Notes: generated from the sequence alone by a model not told the origin. 64,000 nt of DNA from Chimonanthus salicifolius (GCA_013350335.1 CM023540.1:44065222-44129221), one strand, 5' to 3'; positions 46,101 to 57,470 are shown, counted from the first letter of the stretch. Translations and numbers: made by a program.

Positions 46101-49100
46101 TGAGGATGCAGTAAAATACAGTAAGTGGGACAATTCTTGATGATCGCCCAATTCGTGTGGATTTTGATTGGGGGTTCCAGGAAGGGCGGCAATGGGGACG
46201 AGGTCGAAGTGGTGGGCAGGTTAGATTGTTGTTGCTTTAGCAGTTCTTTCTTTTTCCACATTTATATTGGTTTTTAGAAGTCACTTGATTGACAAGGATT
46301 TTGTATTTTTCTGTAGGTGAGAGATGAGTACCGGACTGACTACGATCCTGATATCCTTTTAGAAAGTTTACACGGAATTCTTCCTTTGAACTGCTTTAGT
46401 ACTGGCTTTGCCATGCTGATACTTGTTTTTATGGGGTAGCCATGACTCAGAACTAGGGGAGATGAACATGGAGGTTTTCTGTTGTATAAATGGAACTTAG
46501 TATTGGCTTCTAGTGATGGTATACTATGAACATAATTTGGAAGTTCTGCTTATTCATACATTTTCTTCTCATTTATTTTATTTCTTTGTTCATTGTAGTG
46601 TAGAGTTCCTAACTTTGATTATGTAATTGGCAGTTGAGAACAATCACATTGGGCTGAAGACTTGAAGTACTCAATTTAGGGGCTTAAGGGATAAATTTTT
46701 AATTATGCAAATTGATCAGCTGAACTTCTTTGGGATAAATTTGACATTATAAATTATTTGTGGGGCCTAGGGAGGGATTTTGGAACCATAGTACTGGATT
46801 CCAAATTGGGTGTCGCTTTTCCTTGATTAACTGCTTAAGTTAATTCTTCTTTTTTCTTATAGTAAATTACAGGCCTTTTGTCACATTTCTTCCTTTGATC
46901 TCCTTGACGATGATACGTAGAGGTGGATATGGAAAACTGGTCCAGAGGGAGCTGGAAGCACACAGACAGTTAGTGGACTACGGTGCAGGGTCTTTGGGAT
47001 CCTTTCAGACAGTTGTTCCATCCATTTGTAAGCTCTGGAAAATTACTTTTTTCCTCAAATTTTAGTTTTCATTAGTTGATGATCATATCTTTCCTCAACC
47101 ATTAACTGTCATTGTCATTGAATTATATTTAATTATTTGGAAATAGAACTTCTTACCCACTTTGTTGGTTTCCATAGATAATTTGATCTATTTTCATCTC
47201 TTTTTTTCCTTTTTTTTTTTTTTGGTTTTTTTACCTGTGTTGTACTTGACACATATTTAGCTCTATTGAAGTACGCATTTTCTCTATAGAATGCGATTGT
47301 CTAAAGTGAATAGTTTCAATTAAGGATCACACCATGATTTTAATTAATTGATTCTTGGAGCAATCCATGAAAAATTGGCATGTTATTTGATATCGAAGGC
47401 TTTATGAAGCCATATGATACTGTAACCTTTATCTGATTGAAGAACTTTTGCAGCTTAAGGTTCATGATGTCCCTCTCCAGAGGGATATTTGTTGACACCA
47501 CAACCTTTTTTTGTTAACCACTCACTCTGAAGAGTCAGGACTAAGTTTGATGCTACAACCTTTTCTTATTGAAGAGTCGGGACTAAGTTTGCAGTGCAAC
47601 ACAGCAGAAGCTTTATTGCTTTTATTTCTATTGCTTTACTGGATTGTGATCTATGTTTTGCCTTAATTCTCCCTGGTCTAATATCTTTGCTATCTCTGAT
47701 TTAAATTCCTAGACTATGTAATCAGTGTAACTCCTATATTAAAAATTCATTTTAGCTGTCTTGTATTTATCTGACCATCAGTTCATTTTCATCTTCATCA
47801 TCATCCAAGCCACCTTTCTGCTGTCTGCACTCATAATTGGATTGGATTTGGCAAATATTTTCCATGGGCCAATTGATTACCTAAAACCCATATAACTTGA
47901 GTTCCAACGTTTATGGCTACAATGAGCCTCTACGTATTAACTTCTAGGCTTGTCATTTATACAACCATTACATAACTAGGATTTTTACTGTGCTCTTTTT
48001 CCCATTTGGGATATCCTCTCTCTCTCTCTCTCTCATATTTATTATTATGGGTTTTTGCAGATGGTAGACTTGGTGGAGGCCATGGAGATGGTGGTTCTCA
48101 CAGGCCTGGTAGAGGTATGTGCTTATAGCAATAATCTCACATTCATTTTGATGATTTTCTCATGTTTCTGATCTATATAGGAGGTTATTAGATCATTTGA
48201 GGGTGTAATTGTTTTGTGGTTGCAAACTCTTGGTAACAAAGCAACTGCTAATTAAAGTAAAAACAGTTTATAGTTTATACATTCTACAAGCTAAAATTCA
48301 GCAAAGTGATCCAAGTCTGATTTTACATAACCTATTTCAGTACAAAATTCTAGAGAGTAAGAGTTTTAGAGCAAACAACAGAATGAACCTCGAGGAGGAA
48401 ATCCACCACTGTCATACTGATATATCTATAGCCAATAGGTAGAGAACATCATCGGGTATCTAACAACCGGTTCAACCAGTTCTACTGACTGCCACACTGT
48501 TAATAATTAAGAAGTATGCAGCATGTTTAGCACCCTTGTGACAGTATGGTAATAAGTTTATAAGGACCAGTCAGATGTCACTGGAATTACTCAACCATTA
48601 GAATTTTGTCGTATTATCCTTATTAACTCATGTTCTTTATCATGTTACCACTTTGACAAAGGGTAATATGTGGTAGTGTAGTACAGCCCTTGTCATGAAC
48701 ACACTTCATCACCAGCTTTTTTTATGTGACCTGGGCAGTACATCCTCCCTTGAGGAGCCTGAAGTATCCAAATTTTATGGCGTATTTAAAACCAGCAAAC
48801 CAATTGACTGCCTGGGCCTAGATTGTCTTTAAATGGATCTTTCCAAAAAAAAAAAGACCTGCATGCTTGTTTTGTGGCCTCCCTGCAATGATATAAAGCT
48901 CAATGGGGTAGCATATATCACTGTTTAGTCCTGAAGGTTTGGTTTTGCTTGGAAGACATGAGTTGGCCAGGATTTGGCATGTCATTAAAAGATATAATTT
49001 CTCATCAGTGACAAAAATAAACAGATTCATTTGAGTCTTCTTCTTCCTCTTCTTCTTAGTCACTATTTTGTATGGGGTAAGGCTCTTTTTCAGCTTCTTA

Positions 49101-50718
49101 GTCATTATTTTGTATGTGGTGTTGCAAAGGCTGATGGATCTATAATGCTAAGCTTGGCTTGGATTATGTCTTTTTGGCACTAATATTGATAATGAATAAA
49201 TGCCACATTTGCTTCATTGTTGGTGTTGCTGTCTCAGTAAGAGCCTGTGGTGCAGTTAGGCAATGACTCATTGACATTGCATCAGAATTGAGATTAACAC
49301 AGATCATGATATTCTTCATTTACAATTGGATGATTCCTCTCTTGAAGACAAGTGTTTCAGTATTAAGTTGTGTGCAAGGAATATTTCCTGGAATTAGTGT
49401 GTGCCTGATTACATCTGTTTTTAGTTGATAGCTTCTCTGTGCCACTTGTGACCACCTCCATGAAGGCATGAAGGTTCTACTCTCTTAGCTAGGCTGTTCA
49501 CAGTGGGTTGCTCCATTCCGTCCTCCTCTGTCCTTTTAAATAATGTTCAATTGTTGAAGTTTTGTTGGCCACCACTTTTGTGGATATATGTGATAAGAAG
49601 TACCTTCTGTCTCATCTATTGATCCACCATACTCCATGATCTATTTTCAATCTCTGGAGCATTTCCAAAATATGGGATCTTGATTGCTTTCCCTGAAAAG
49701 CAGTACGGGAGTATTCTTATTTGTAATGTTCTAGTTCATTGCCTATGGTTTCTCTTATTCCACTATGCCAGCTGTTAACTGCTTTCAATAAGTCTCTCTC
49801 TCTCTAATATATGTTTCTATGTGTGCGAGAGAGAATGATGGTATTGCCAGCCACATCCACCACTCATTTAATTTTTTTAATCAAAATGGATGCTGGATGT
49901 GGCCAGGTAATTCTATACAGCTGGTAGTATGTAATCATTTCACAGACAGCACAACAATTTCCTCTAAGTGGTCACTGCTTGTAATTTTCATGCCGTGATG
50001 ATCTTGTGGGGCCCACCTTGGCTTTAATCTCCCCCCTCTGCATGCCCACTCATCTTCCAATGAATTGGATATTTACGTAATTTGACCTCATTTTCAACCA
50101 ACCCATCCTCATGAGCCATGTCGAGGGATCTGATTTCTATGTATATATTCATTTCAATTATGTTCAGTTGCTTCTTGATACATGCCTTGCTTGTGTGCTA
50201 GATGACTACTAACATGTTCGATGTGTATTTAAACCAAAAACCAGATTACCATCGCAAAAGGCACCGGGAAGATGATCGTGCTGCTCGTGAGATGTCAAAG
50301 AGAAGTTCTGATTATGAATCCAGGAGAACCTCTGATCATGAATCCAGACCGGTACAGTCCTGTTCTGTTGAAAGCACAGTTCAAAACTCAAACTCAGACA
50401 AACTCAGACAAAACTCGATATTCTGTCAAATTAACTTGGATGAGTTTTTCAATTCAACTCGGAAAAATTCAATAAAACTCATTAACTCGCTTGACTCAAC
50501 ATCCTATCAAGTAGGGTGAACTTCGACCAACTTGCCGTAGTTCTTTTGAGTTTTTCAAAACTATGATTTAAAGCAATGAATGTCGAGAGTGTTGCATATT
50601 GTACACTTTTCATTGTTACACGAGTCTGATTGTTTTCACCTTGCAGGAGAAAAATCCACGTTTCCGTGAGAGTGGTGATTCCGACGATGAGGATGACGAT
50701 CGAATACAGCGGTCTTAG
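37106..50718 (+). CDS. CBP20: Nuclear cap-binding protein subunit 2 (CBP20), with a one-base frameshift in exon 3
   Basis: Small subunit of the nuclear cap-binding complex; with CBP80 it binds the m7G cap of new transcripts and supports splicing, miRNA processing and export. Coding exons: 37106-37123, 44581-44804, 46080-46219, 46317-46350, 46917-47027, 48061-48114, 50245-50351, 50647-50718. The product starts [21 protein letters not shown], has an RRM with RNP2 VYIGNM and RNP1-like CGFCFV, the cap-loop segment [37 protein letters not shown] (split by introns), then a Gly/His and Arg/Asp/Ser-rich tail. All exon phases agree for 252 codons except exon 3, which has 140 bp instead of 139: after AVKY (ends 46119) AGTA stands where one Ile codon is expected, so the written frame stops soon after. 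Identity is certain; integrity is open. Confidence 0.93.
37800..38162 (+). mobile_element. LINE reverse-transcriptase fragment, part 1
   Basis: Encodes [41 protein letters not shown], then [16 protein letters not shown]...[16 protein letters not shown]. This is a plant non-LTR reverse transcriptase, with about 30 residues missing before KACDRVPR. It lies in CBP20 intron 1 on the sense strand. Confidence 0.85.
38163..39360. mobile_element. Sequence inserted into the LINE (LTR-like, unresolved)
   Basis: The LINE reading is broken here and resumes afterwards. The insert has a TATAAATACAAG box near 38922 and a T-rich downstream part, like an LTR with a promoter. I could not find its termini or a target duplication. 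Confidence 0.4.
39361..39800 (+). mobile_element. LINE fragment, part 2 (3' end)
   Basis: Across frames I read [21 protein letters not shown]-like and [10 protein letters not shown], the familiar RxPxKLKGxFYRT...RPAMLYG...CWxxKK...VAPIEDK tail of plant LINEs. Several stops and frame changes show decay. Confidence 0.7.
40116..43860. mobile_element. Solo LTR, 3,745 bp, Ty3-type, target duplication TGTAT
   Basis: TGTAT occurs at 40111-40115 and 43861-43865. The LTR begins TGTCACGCCATGCC with ACGGGCGTGA soon after, and ends GGGTCGGGTCATTACA: TG...CA ends and the GGGTCGGGTCxTTACA phrase of long Ty3 LTRs, perhaps Tekay/Del. No second LTR, primer site, polypurine tract or polyprotein is inside. It lies within CBP20 intron 1. 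Confidence 0.88.
45060..45645. repeat. Diverged direct duplication inside CBP20 intron 2
   Basis: CTTTACCATCCAAGAATTGACTCC...TTGAAGGCTACTTGG (about 45077) recurs as CTTACCATCCAAGGATC...TTGAAGGCTAAATGG (about 45497). A second pair, GCTCTTGCAACTAAATATCAC (45394) and GCTTTTACAACTAAATTTTAC (45625), shows that the copied unit is longer. Confidence 0.5.
46351..46916 (+). other. CBP20: U12-type AT-AC intron in CBP20
   Basis: The 5' splice site reads CCTG|ATATCCTTTT, the minor-spliceosome AT-AC donor consensus. Near the 3' end CTCCTTGAC matches the U12 branch-site consensus TTCCTTRAC with one mismatch, and the intron ends GATGATAC|GTAGAGG about ten bases later. Joining G to GT restores the Gly codon of YDPGRGGYGKL. 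No GT-AG alternative gives that peptide. Length is 566 bp. Confidence 0.95.
48015..48034. repeat. TC microsatellite before CBP20 exon 6
   Basis: A (TC)n run 27 bases upstream of the acceptor TTTTTGCAG at 48060; it may serve as part of the pyrimidine tract. Confidence 0.6.
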
Positions 50719-50861
50719 TTAATTTGTGGTTTCATTTCTTCCCCTCTCTGTATTCATCAACTGTTAACTTCCTTGCTTTCACTACACCAGATCAGCAAAT
50801 AGATGTTGCCCAAAGGGTTATTTTGTCAATCCTCTGGGCCACTCCCTGTAGTTGTTTACCT

Positions 50862-50985
50862 AATGTGTATGGGATTGGGAGACTTGCACATGCCCCAATG
50901 ACTAGTCGGGTTAAAATGTCTTCTGTCCCAAATACATGTGAGATCTTCAACACCTTGGTCATAAAAAGAAGGGGTTATTTTGCCA
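50862..50985 (+). repeat. SINE-B fragment in the CBP20 3' flank
   Basis: GATTGGGAGACTTGCACATGCCCCAATGACTAGTCGGG...CAACACCTTGGTCATAAAAAG matches the 3' half of SINE-B. It starts about 145 bases after the stop codon, possibly inside the 3' UTR. Confidence 0.65.
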
Positions 50986-51009
50986 AACGATCATATTGGA
51001 TTCTGTAAG

Positions 51010-52650
51010 TTTCTGGATATTGAAATTTCCCATGTCTAAAGATCTAGGATGCCAAACATTAGAATGGGAAAAACCATTTCCCACTAAATACTTGTATTTA
51101 CGAAAGTACCACAACTCACTTCTTATATATCATTCTATTGCCACTATTTCTGTTTTGAGGAAGGTTATAAAATGAAACGATTGCTCACCCACTTCAGCAC
51201 AAATCTGGCTTCATTTTGTCTATTACTCTATTATAATTAATTTGTTAAAAAAGTTTATGCTTAAATATGAGATAGACAAACTTAATTAAATTAATTAAGC
51301 CACACATCAAAGGCCCAAAGTTTTATATGAAAATAATTTAAAGTTTTTTAAAACACTTCTTTTTCCTTTTTCATTGAAGCAGCGTATCTCGCCAAAGGGA
51401 AATGACCCAATTAAGAAATGATTGTTTTTACCAGGAATACCTAAGGTTTTTCGAAATGTAATGACTAAAAGAGCTACTGATAATAACGATCCACATAAAA
51501 GAGATGCATAACCCGCAATTTTTTTTTTTAGTTTTTTAAGATCTCATGGGGATTTCTAAACCCGTATTAAGGTTAGACTAATTTCATAGATATATGAAAT
51601 TATTTGCAAGCTTTGTGTATTAGATTAATCTAGGAAGAGACGAACTCAAGAACTCGAGTCTAATTCTTTCAAATTCAGTTTTTTGTGTGCATCACTTGGC
51701 TATAGAATAACTTTGTCTTGCAAGGCTATGTTACTTTGTGTTACGTTCTTTGTGAAATTATCTAATTTAGAATCAAGTTTTATAAAGTAGGTAATAATTT
51801 TTTAAAATCAGATAATCATCTAAATAAACTAATACACAATTTTAATTCATTTTGAGTTTCTAGAGACAACAAGTAATGAGTTAACCATAAGTATTACAAA
51901 GTGTTGAACTTTTATAGCCTTGAAAACATATTTAAGAGTAATTTTGTGAATATGGTTTTTCATAGACTTCCTATTTAAGTTTGGACATTTCTAATACATT
52001 AGTAAATGGATTTCGAAAACATGAATCTATTCATAAGGGTGGGGTTCAGATAGAACCCACTACGGCAATGAGATAGATTAAGTTTATTTGACTCATTTAT
52101 CTAATCTAATCTCCCTAGCCTTATGAAAATTGAAATAAATGGGTTTTGACCAGACCCTAACCCATTTATCAATTTGTTAATTGAGATTGACCTATTTTAC
52201 CCATGTTCCATTCGATCAGTGACCATTTAAATGTCAACTTTCACGCGAGTAATAGAAACAAATTAATGATAAATAACTACTTCACAATTTTTAAACAAAA
52301 TTTTTCTATTTTTAGATACTAATAAAAAATTATAGATCAAATCCTTCAAACTGATTAAATTTAATCACAAAATCCTCTATGTTTAGTCATTTTTTTAGAA
52401 ATTTTCTCTATATTAAATAATGATACAATAAAGTTAGACCAAATCTTTTTAACTCATCAAACTAAATCTTTTTTTCCTATTTTTATTCTATTTTTACATT
52501 TCATGATAAGGACATATCAGATCTTTCAAACTAACTAAATAAATCTTACAATTCCTTTTTTTTAAAAAAAAATTATTTTTCATATTTTATATTTACTAGC
52601 ATGAAAGCAAATTACAATCTGTTCAATACTTCAATGAATAAATGGTCAAG
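51010..52650. other. AT-rich intergenic sequence
   Basis: No gene, RNA or bounded repeat recognised; an ATGGGTTTTGACCAG-type motif near 52140 recalls the 25.9-kb array. Confidence 0.5.
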
Positions 52651-52659
52651 ATTCATTTG

Positions 52660-53215
52660 ACTGCCATCCTAAACAATCTCTTTAATATATTTTAATATAT
52701 AAATAAAGAGCAGTAGAATTATAGATAGGAAAAAAAAAACTATCTCATTTAGTGCCCAATAGAAACCATTTCTAAACATTGGGTGCAAATTATCAGGGAT
52801 GTCAATGACATGGTTCAAGGGACTGTTTCCAGGCAGAAATTATTTATCAGAAGATAAAAATATCAATAGTTGAAGAATTTCGATGTTTGGATTTTTTTTT
52901 TTATGACCAAGTGTACAGGTGTCATCTGTATTTAGACAGGGGACGATCAATTGAATTTTGAGAAGAAAGGTAGAGCAAATACACCAAATTTTGATGTATA
53001 TGAGGACAAAAAAACATTGACGACCATCCTAAACTATCTCTTTAATATATATTAAATACTTATATATAATGCATATAAGTAAAGAGATAGAGAATTATAG
53101 ATAGGGAAAAGGCTATTCATTTAGTATCCACCAGGAATCATGTCTACACCTCAGATACAAATTATCAAGGATTAAAAGGTGTGCTACACTAAAATAATAT
53201 AGTTCAAGGGTAAAA
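52660..53215. repeat. Direct repeat pair of about 165-195 bp
   Basis: GCCATCCTAAACAATCTCTTTAATATATTTT...GGTTCAAGGG (52662-52822) recurs as ACCATCCTAAACTATCTCTTTAATATATATT...GTTCAAGGG (53022-53211). The spacer contains a SINE-B fragment (about 52895-52945). Confidence 0.6.
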
Positions 53216-53274
53216 TTATTAAGGGCTGCATGATAGTATCAAATTTAGAATTTCTCAATTTGAAATCTGAAGAA

Positions 53275-53640
53275 GTTAGCACAAATAAGTGAATGAAAGT
53301 CCTACATCGGTGTGAGGGGGAGAAACTAAAGACTTATATGAGACCTGGGTCACTCCACCTATCAGATTAGTCTTTTGAGCTAGAAGTTCAGTCCTAACAG
53401 TGGTATCAAAGACAGGTTCTCAAGCCACAACATGTTGACTCAGGGATCTCCTATCCAAAAGGATGGTTGGCGATGTTCTATCCGTCGGAGAGCCTCGTTC
53501 AAAGGGGAAATTGTTAGGGCCCGAACGAGAATCCCAGATTAGTTGAGAGGGAGGAAAATTAATGACTTATATGAGACTGAGTCACTCTCGACCATCGGAT
53601 ACAAACCAGCCTTCTTTTGGCCCAATTTATGCATGTGCAC
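53275..53640 (+). mobile_element. TRIM-like miniature LTR retroelement
   Basis: LTR1 (about 53275-53399) ends CCTAACA; a primer-binding site TGGTATCAAAGA follows at 53401. After about 100 bases come a polypurine tract AAAGGGGAAA (53501) and LTR2 starting TGTTAGGGCCCG at 53512. LTR1 and LTR2 align through GAGGGGGAGAAACT and GACTTATATGAGA (roughly three quarters identical). No coding sequence. LTR2's 3' end is worn. Confidence 0.75.
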
Positions 53641-53666
53641 CAGATAATGTGTGTGTGGCCGATCTG

Positions 53667-55162
53667 CAGGGCCGTCTCTACCACAAGGCAAATAAGGCGG
53701 TTGCCTTAGGCCTCCATTTAGGAAGGCCCCAATCTTCCCTTCTCTCTCGATTAATTCTAAAAAAAAATTATCCAATAGTTTGAAGTGCTTCAGTCACCCT
53801 TCTTCTTCTATTTTTGCTCTACTTCTTCAACGATTTTGTCTCCTCTGCTTTTTCTAAGATTTTGTCTGGAAGGGAGAGTTGAGACTTCAAAGAGGCCTCT
53901 GTTTTTTTTTTCCTACGATTTTGGTTAGAAGGGAGAGTTGAGAGTTGAGAGAGAATAAAGAAGAAGAAGAGGGTCCAAACCTCGAGGTGCCTGCTGCAAC
54001 AATTAAACCATAGAATACAAATCATGTAAATACTAAACTTTAGTATAAATAATACTCCCTCCGTCCCAAATTAGTTGTCTTATATGGATTTTGGAATTGT
54101 CCCAAAATAGTTGTCTTCATTTATATTGGAGTAGTATAAAGTGTCTTGAAAATAGATGAGATCACATGGAGTGCTAGCCTATATAGAGAGTTCCTTAAAA
54201 AATACAAATATTTCAAATGAGACAATTAAAATGGGACGGAGAGAGTATTATGTAAATACAATGTTTTTAAAAGAGGTTAGCAAAGTGTTAATAATATAAT
54301 CTATTATCTATATTTAGTATGATATTTATAAGATGCCTAATATAATTTCCAAATATTATCAGATGAATATGATGTCTTAACAAATGAAAATGATATAAAT
54401 AAATAAATAATAAATATAGTTTTAGTTTTATTATTTAGGAAAAAACCTCTATTGATACTTTTTATATTAAGACTTAATATTAACACTATTTTTTAAAGGC
54501 AATCATATAAGTGTTATTATAGTAGATTAAGTGATTTCTTCAATTCAAAGTACGTTTGAATAATTTAAAAAATATGAAGATATTTTTGGTTTTTTATTTA
54601 ATTTTAAATAATTATAATTATTAAATAATGTTAGTTTGAAAAAATATTGTTTTAATCTTGAATTTCTTTTGAAACATAACGACCTTTTTAGATAGATGGT
54701 TTAGATTTGCTTTCAGAGTTAAAAGTCTTAAGAGAAATTTTATAAACATAAATAATAACTCCAATTGAAAATTTTAATTATATTAAAAGACTAAATTCTT
54801 TTCCAAATGCTTATATTGCATACCGAATATATTGAAAATACATCTAACACTTGTTTGCAGAAAGAAGTTTTTCAAAACTAAAATTGATAAAATATTACCT
54901 ACGATCAACAATGTTACAAGAAAGATTAAATGAATTAGCCATATTATCAATTAAAAATGATATTTTTAATAAAACTTCAATACAAAAATTCAATTAGTAA
55001 TTTTGCATCTCAAAAAAATAAGAAAAAATATTTTAGATAAATTCTTTTTATCATATATAATTAAAATTTAATTAAATATTATTTATAATAATATGTTAAA
55101 TACCAACAAAGTCCCATTTAGAATTTTTGCCTTAGGCTTCAATTTATGTTTAGACGCCCCTG
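53667..55162 (+). mobile_element. Non-autonomous hAT element, 1,496 bp
   Basis: Exact CCGATCTG duplications at 53659-53666 and 55163-55170. The ends CAGGGCCGTCTCTA and TTTAGACGCCCCTG are inverted. At 54858-54995 a reading AERSFSKLKLIKYYLRSTM then LQERLNELAILSIKNDIF is the hAT transposase C-terminal dimerisation region; the rest of the transposase is gone. A Stowaway element is nested inside. Confidence 0.92.
54055..54245. mobile_element. Stowaway MITE, 191 bp, nested in the hAT element
   Basis: CTCCCTCCGTCCCAAATTAG at the left and its counterpart ATGGGACGGAGAGAG at the right, flanked by TA at 54053-54054 and 54246-54247. This is the classic Tc1/Mariner Stowaway terminus. Confidence 0.95.
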
Positions 55163-55747
55163 CCGATCTGAATGCCTTACCAACCCTTGTACAATAGACC
55201 TGCTTAGCACCATAGATAGGTTGATATGATCAGGCAGAAACTAGCATAGTTCAAAACAGTAGCCGCCTTCTTTCAACAAATTGCTTGAAGACCAGCCGAC
55301 TCAGATTCATCACTTGGCACATCAGAATCAAGCATCTTATTTTCTTTTTGAAGATGCTACTTTAGTTGACTAATCATCTAAGAGTTGTCACGATTTGGTT
55401 TTTGTTTTGGTATACCATCTGGTTGGTGTAATTTAACCAAGGAACCTGGCTTTTTGTGGTTTTGTTTGGCCATCTTTGAGGATGGGATTCCCATCTATAG
55501 GCTAGCTATGTACTTTACTCTTACACAATTATAGGCTATTGTTTAACACAAGAAAAGAAAAAGAAGGAAAGGCCAATCTAGGCGAGGTCATGTGGGATGA
55601 CCTATCTGCGCGCTGCGGCTTCCTTGAAATCTATTAACTTGCTGGGCAATCACAACCCATTCAGCTTTGTGTCCGATTCGGAGAATGTTAGATCTAAGAA
55701 AAAAATAGAAGAACATAAAAAATTCATCATATCCATCGTTAGAGTGA

Positions 55748-55915
55748 CAATTTTTTTTGGATTAATGTGTGGAAAACTCAGATGGAGTCCTACTAAAACT
55801 CTCATGGATGAACCCACTACCTCTAAGACACACCAAGATTAGGCCATGGGGGCTTGAACCCACAACCTCCAGCTTTTCGAGGCGGGAGACAACCAGTTGA
55901 GCTACACTCAGGTGG
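55748..55915 (-). repeat. SINE-A, full-length copy, minus
   Basis: In sense order: GTGTAGCTCAACTGGTTG (clear A box), GGTTGTGGGTTCAAGCCCCC (B box), GGGTTCATCCATGAGAG, TTTTCCACACATTAATCC, A tail. This is the best-preserved copy and defines the family as tRNA-derived. Confidence 0.9.
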
Positions 55916-56289
55916 GTCAATAGGGTTACAACTTAGGTCAAGGAGGGCCAAGATTTCGGACTACCTAGGCCAAGGTCGATATGTAGTAACAGGACCTATG
56001 CCAGTTGACCCCATTTGGTCAAACCCAAACCTAGACTTATTTGTACTTGCTGGCTCAAGCTCGCATTATACATTGAAGCTTATCTTGGATCAATCTTTTC
56101 TCAGGTTGATGTTAGGCTTAGCTCGAATTATGTCATTAATTGTATAACAACACATTAAATATTAAATAAATCCAGTATAAATGCATTACATTTAAGTTTA
56201 ATGTAAATTATTTAAAAAACTGGGCTGTTGAACTTCAGGCTTTCAGGCAAAGCCTAGGCTTTAATTGAAGTAAGCCCATCCCACTACCA

Positions 56290-57085
56290 CCACTACTTTC
56301 TCATCTATCTCGAGTTGGCTTTTTGAGTTCTACTCTTCTATGATCATCCTACCTTATCATAGACCCTATCATTTGTCACTCCCATAGTCTATCATAAGCC
56401 ATCTCTAGTCTTAAATATATGGTTCCGGACGGCCGTAAGTGACTCTCCTCACTTTTTTTACCCTATTCTTTTTTATGACCGAAGGTATCCAGGTGTCTCG
56501 CCTGACTAGTCCTTCGGCGCATGTGCATGCCTCCTTAAACACACATGCCGGGTTCAAGCGGTGGGACATACTCCACGAAAAGTGGCCCTTCATTGGATTT
56601 ACCAGATTAAACCTTTTTTCCTCTATTGAAGACGTTGCAGCCCATTTTAACATAAGCACTTTCATAACTAATTCATCATGTACTTGACTTTTCCTCATCA
56701 ACCAAAACTTGTTCCACAAAGTATTTTGAATTTGATAATAGTTTATAAAGTCTTCCCTTAAAGTGACATCAAGCTCTTTTATCACACAAGATCCTACTAG
56801 CATGCTTACACTACGCCATACTATCTTGATTCACTGAGCCCACCCTACTCCCATTCAATGGACTACATTCAAATTTGAACCTCGATTTGATTTGATAGTT
56901 GAATCCAAGTATCTGAACTGGTAGCAGTGTACTGCTAGATTATTTCCTATTTTAATCAGCTTACTCTCCATATTCTCCATTCCACCAAATTTATGCTCCA
57001 AATATTCTTTGTTCTATTGATTCGTACAACTGAAAACTTACCTCCTTAATCATTACTGTGCTATGTAGAAACAATATATACCAAG
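56290..57085 (-). mobile_element. LINE 3' fragment with nested SINE, minus
   Basis: Minus-strand readings include IQNTLWNKFWLMRKSQVHDELVMKVLMLKW, equivalent to the RPAMLYGxxCWxxKxxHVHxxxVAEMRMLxW region, and CYQFRYLDSTIKSN (FKYLGSxIQ region). Its 3' end (GTAGAACTCAAAAAGCC) matches the LINE tail at 61.9 kb. Confidence 0.7.
56466..56640 (-). repeat. SINE-B copy, minus, inside the LINE
   Basis: TATGACCGAAGGTATCCAGGTGTCTCGCCTGACTAGTCCTTCGGCGCATGTGCATGCCTCC...GTGGGACATACTCCACGAAAAGTGGCCC: the fullest view of SINE-B, here reversed. Confidence 0.8.
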
Positions 57086-57088
57086 GCA

Positions 57089-57470
57089 TTGTTGTTGGGT
57101 TTCATGGCTCAAAGCCCTTTAGGGCTTGGATTGTATGTTGGACACAATTTGTGTATGCCTATATATATTGTTCTCTTTCATCCCAGGGTTTTTAGACTGT
57201 GCAGAAGGAGAAAGAGAGACTGTGAGGAAGGATGGGTAGGATTGATGTAATCCTTATAACCTACGGGTAGAATTGTAATCCTTGTAACCTGACCGATTAT
57301 TCCTCATCATAGATTTAGCACGCCCTGTGGATGTACGCAATCTTGCCAAACCATGTATAATCCGTGTTCTCTTGTGTGTGTGCTTGAATGCTTGAATGCT
57401 TGATTTTATTTTTCCTCCATCAATTGTGTCATCAATCTCTGTAGTTAAGTTGCCGGTTAACAAGGTAAAT
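57089..57470 (+). mobile_element. Copia-like solo or partial LTR
   Basis: Begins TTGTTGGGTTTCATGG, has TATATATATTG about 75 bases in, and the phrase CCTGTGGATGTACGCAATC...CCATGTATAATCCGTGTTCTC common to plant Copia LTRs. No target duplication or internal domain was found. Confidence 0.55.

Noticed and set aside
53401..53412. Primer-binding site of a full-length LTR retrotransposon
   Set aside because: A second LTR begins only about 110 bp later and no polyprotein is present, so a TRIM-like element fits better.
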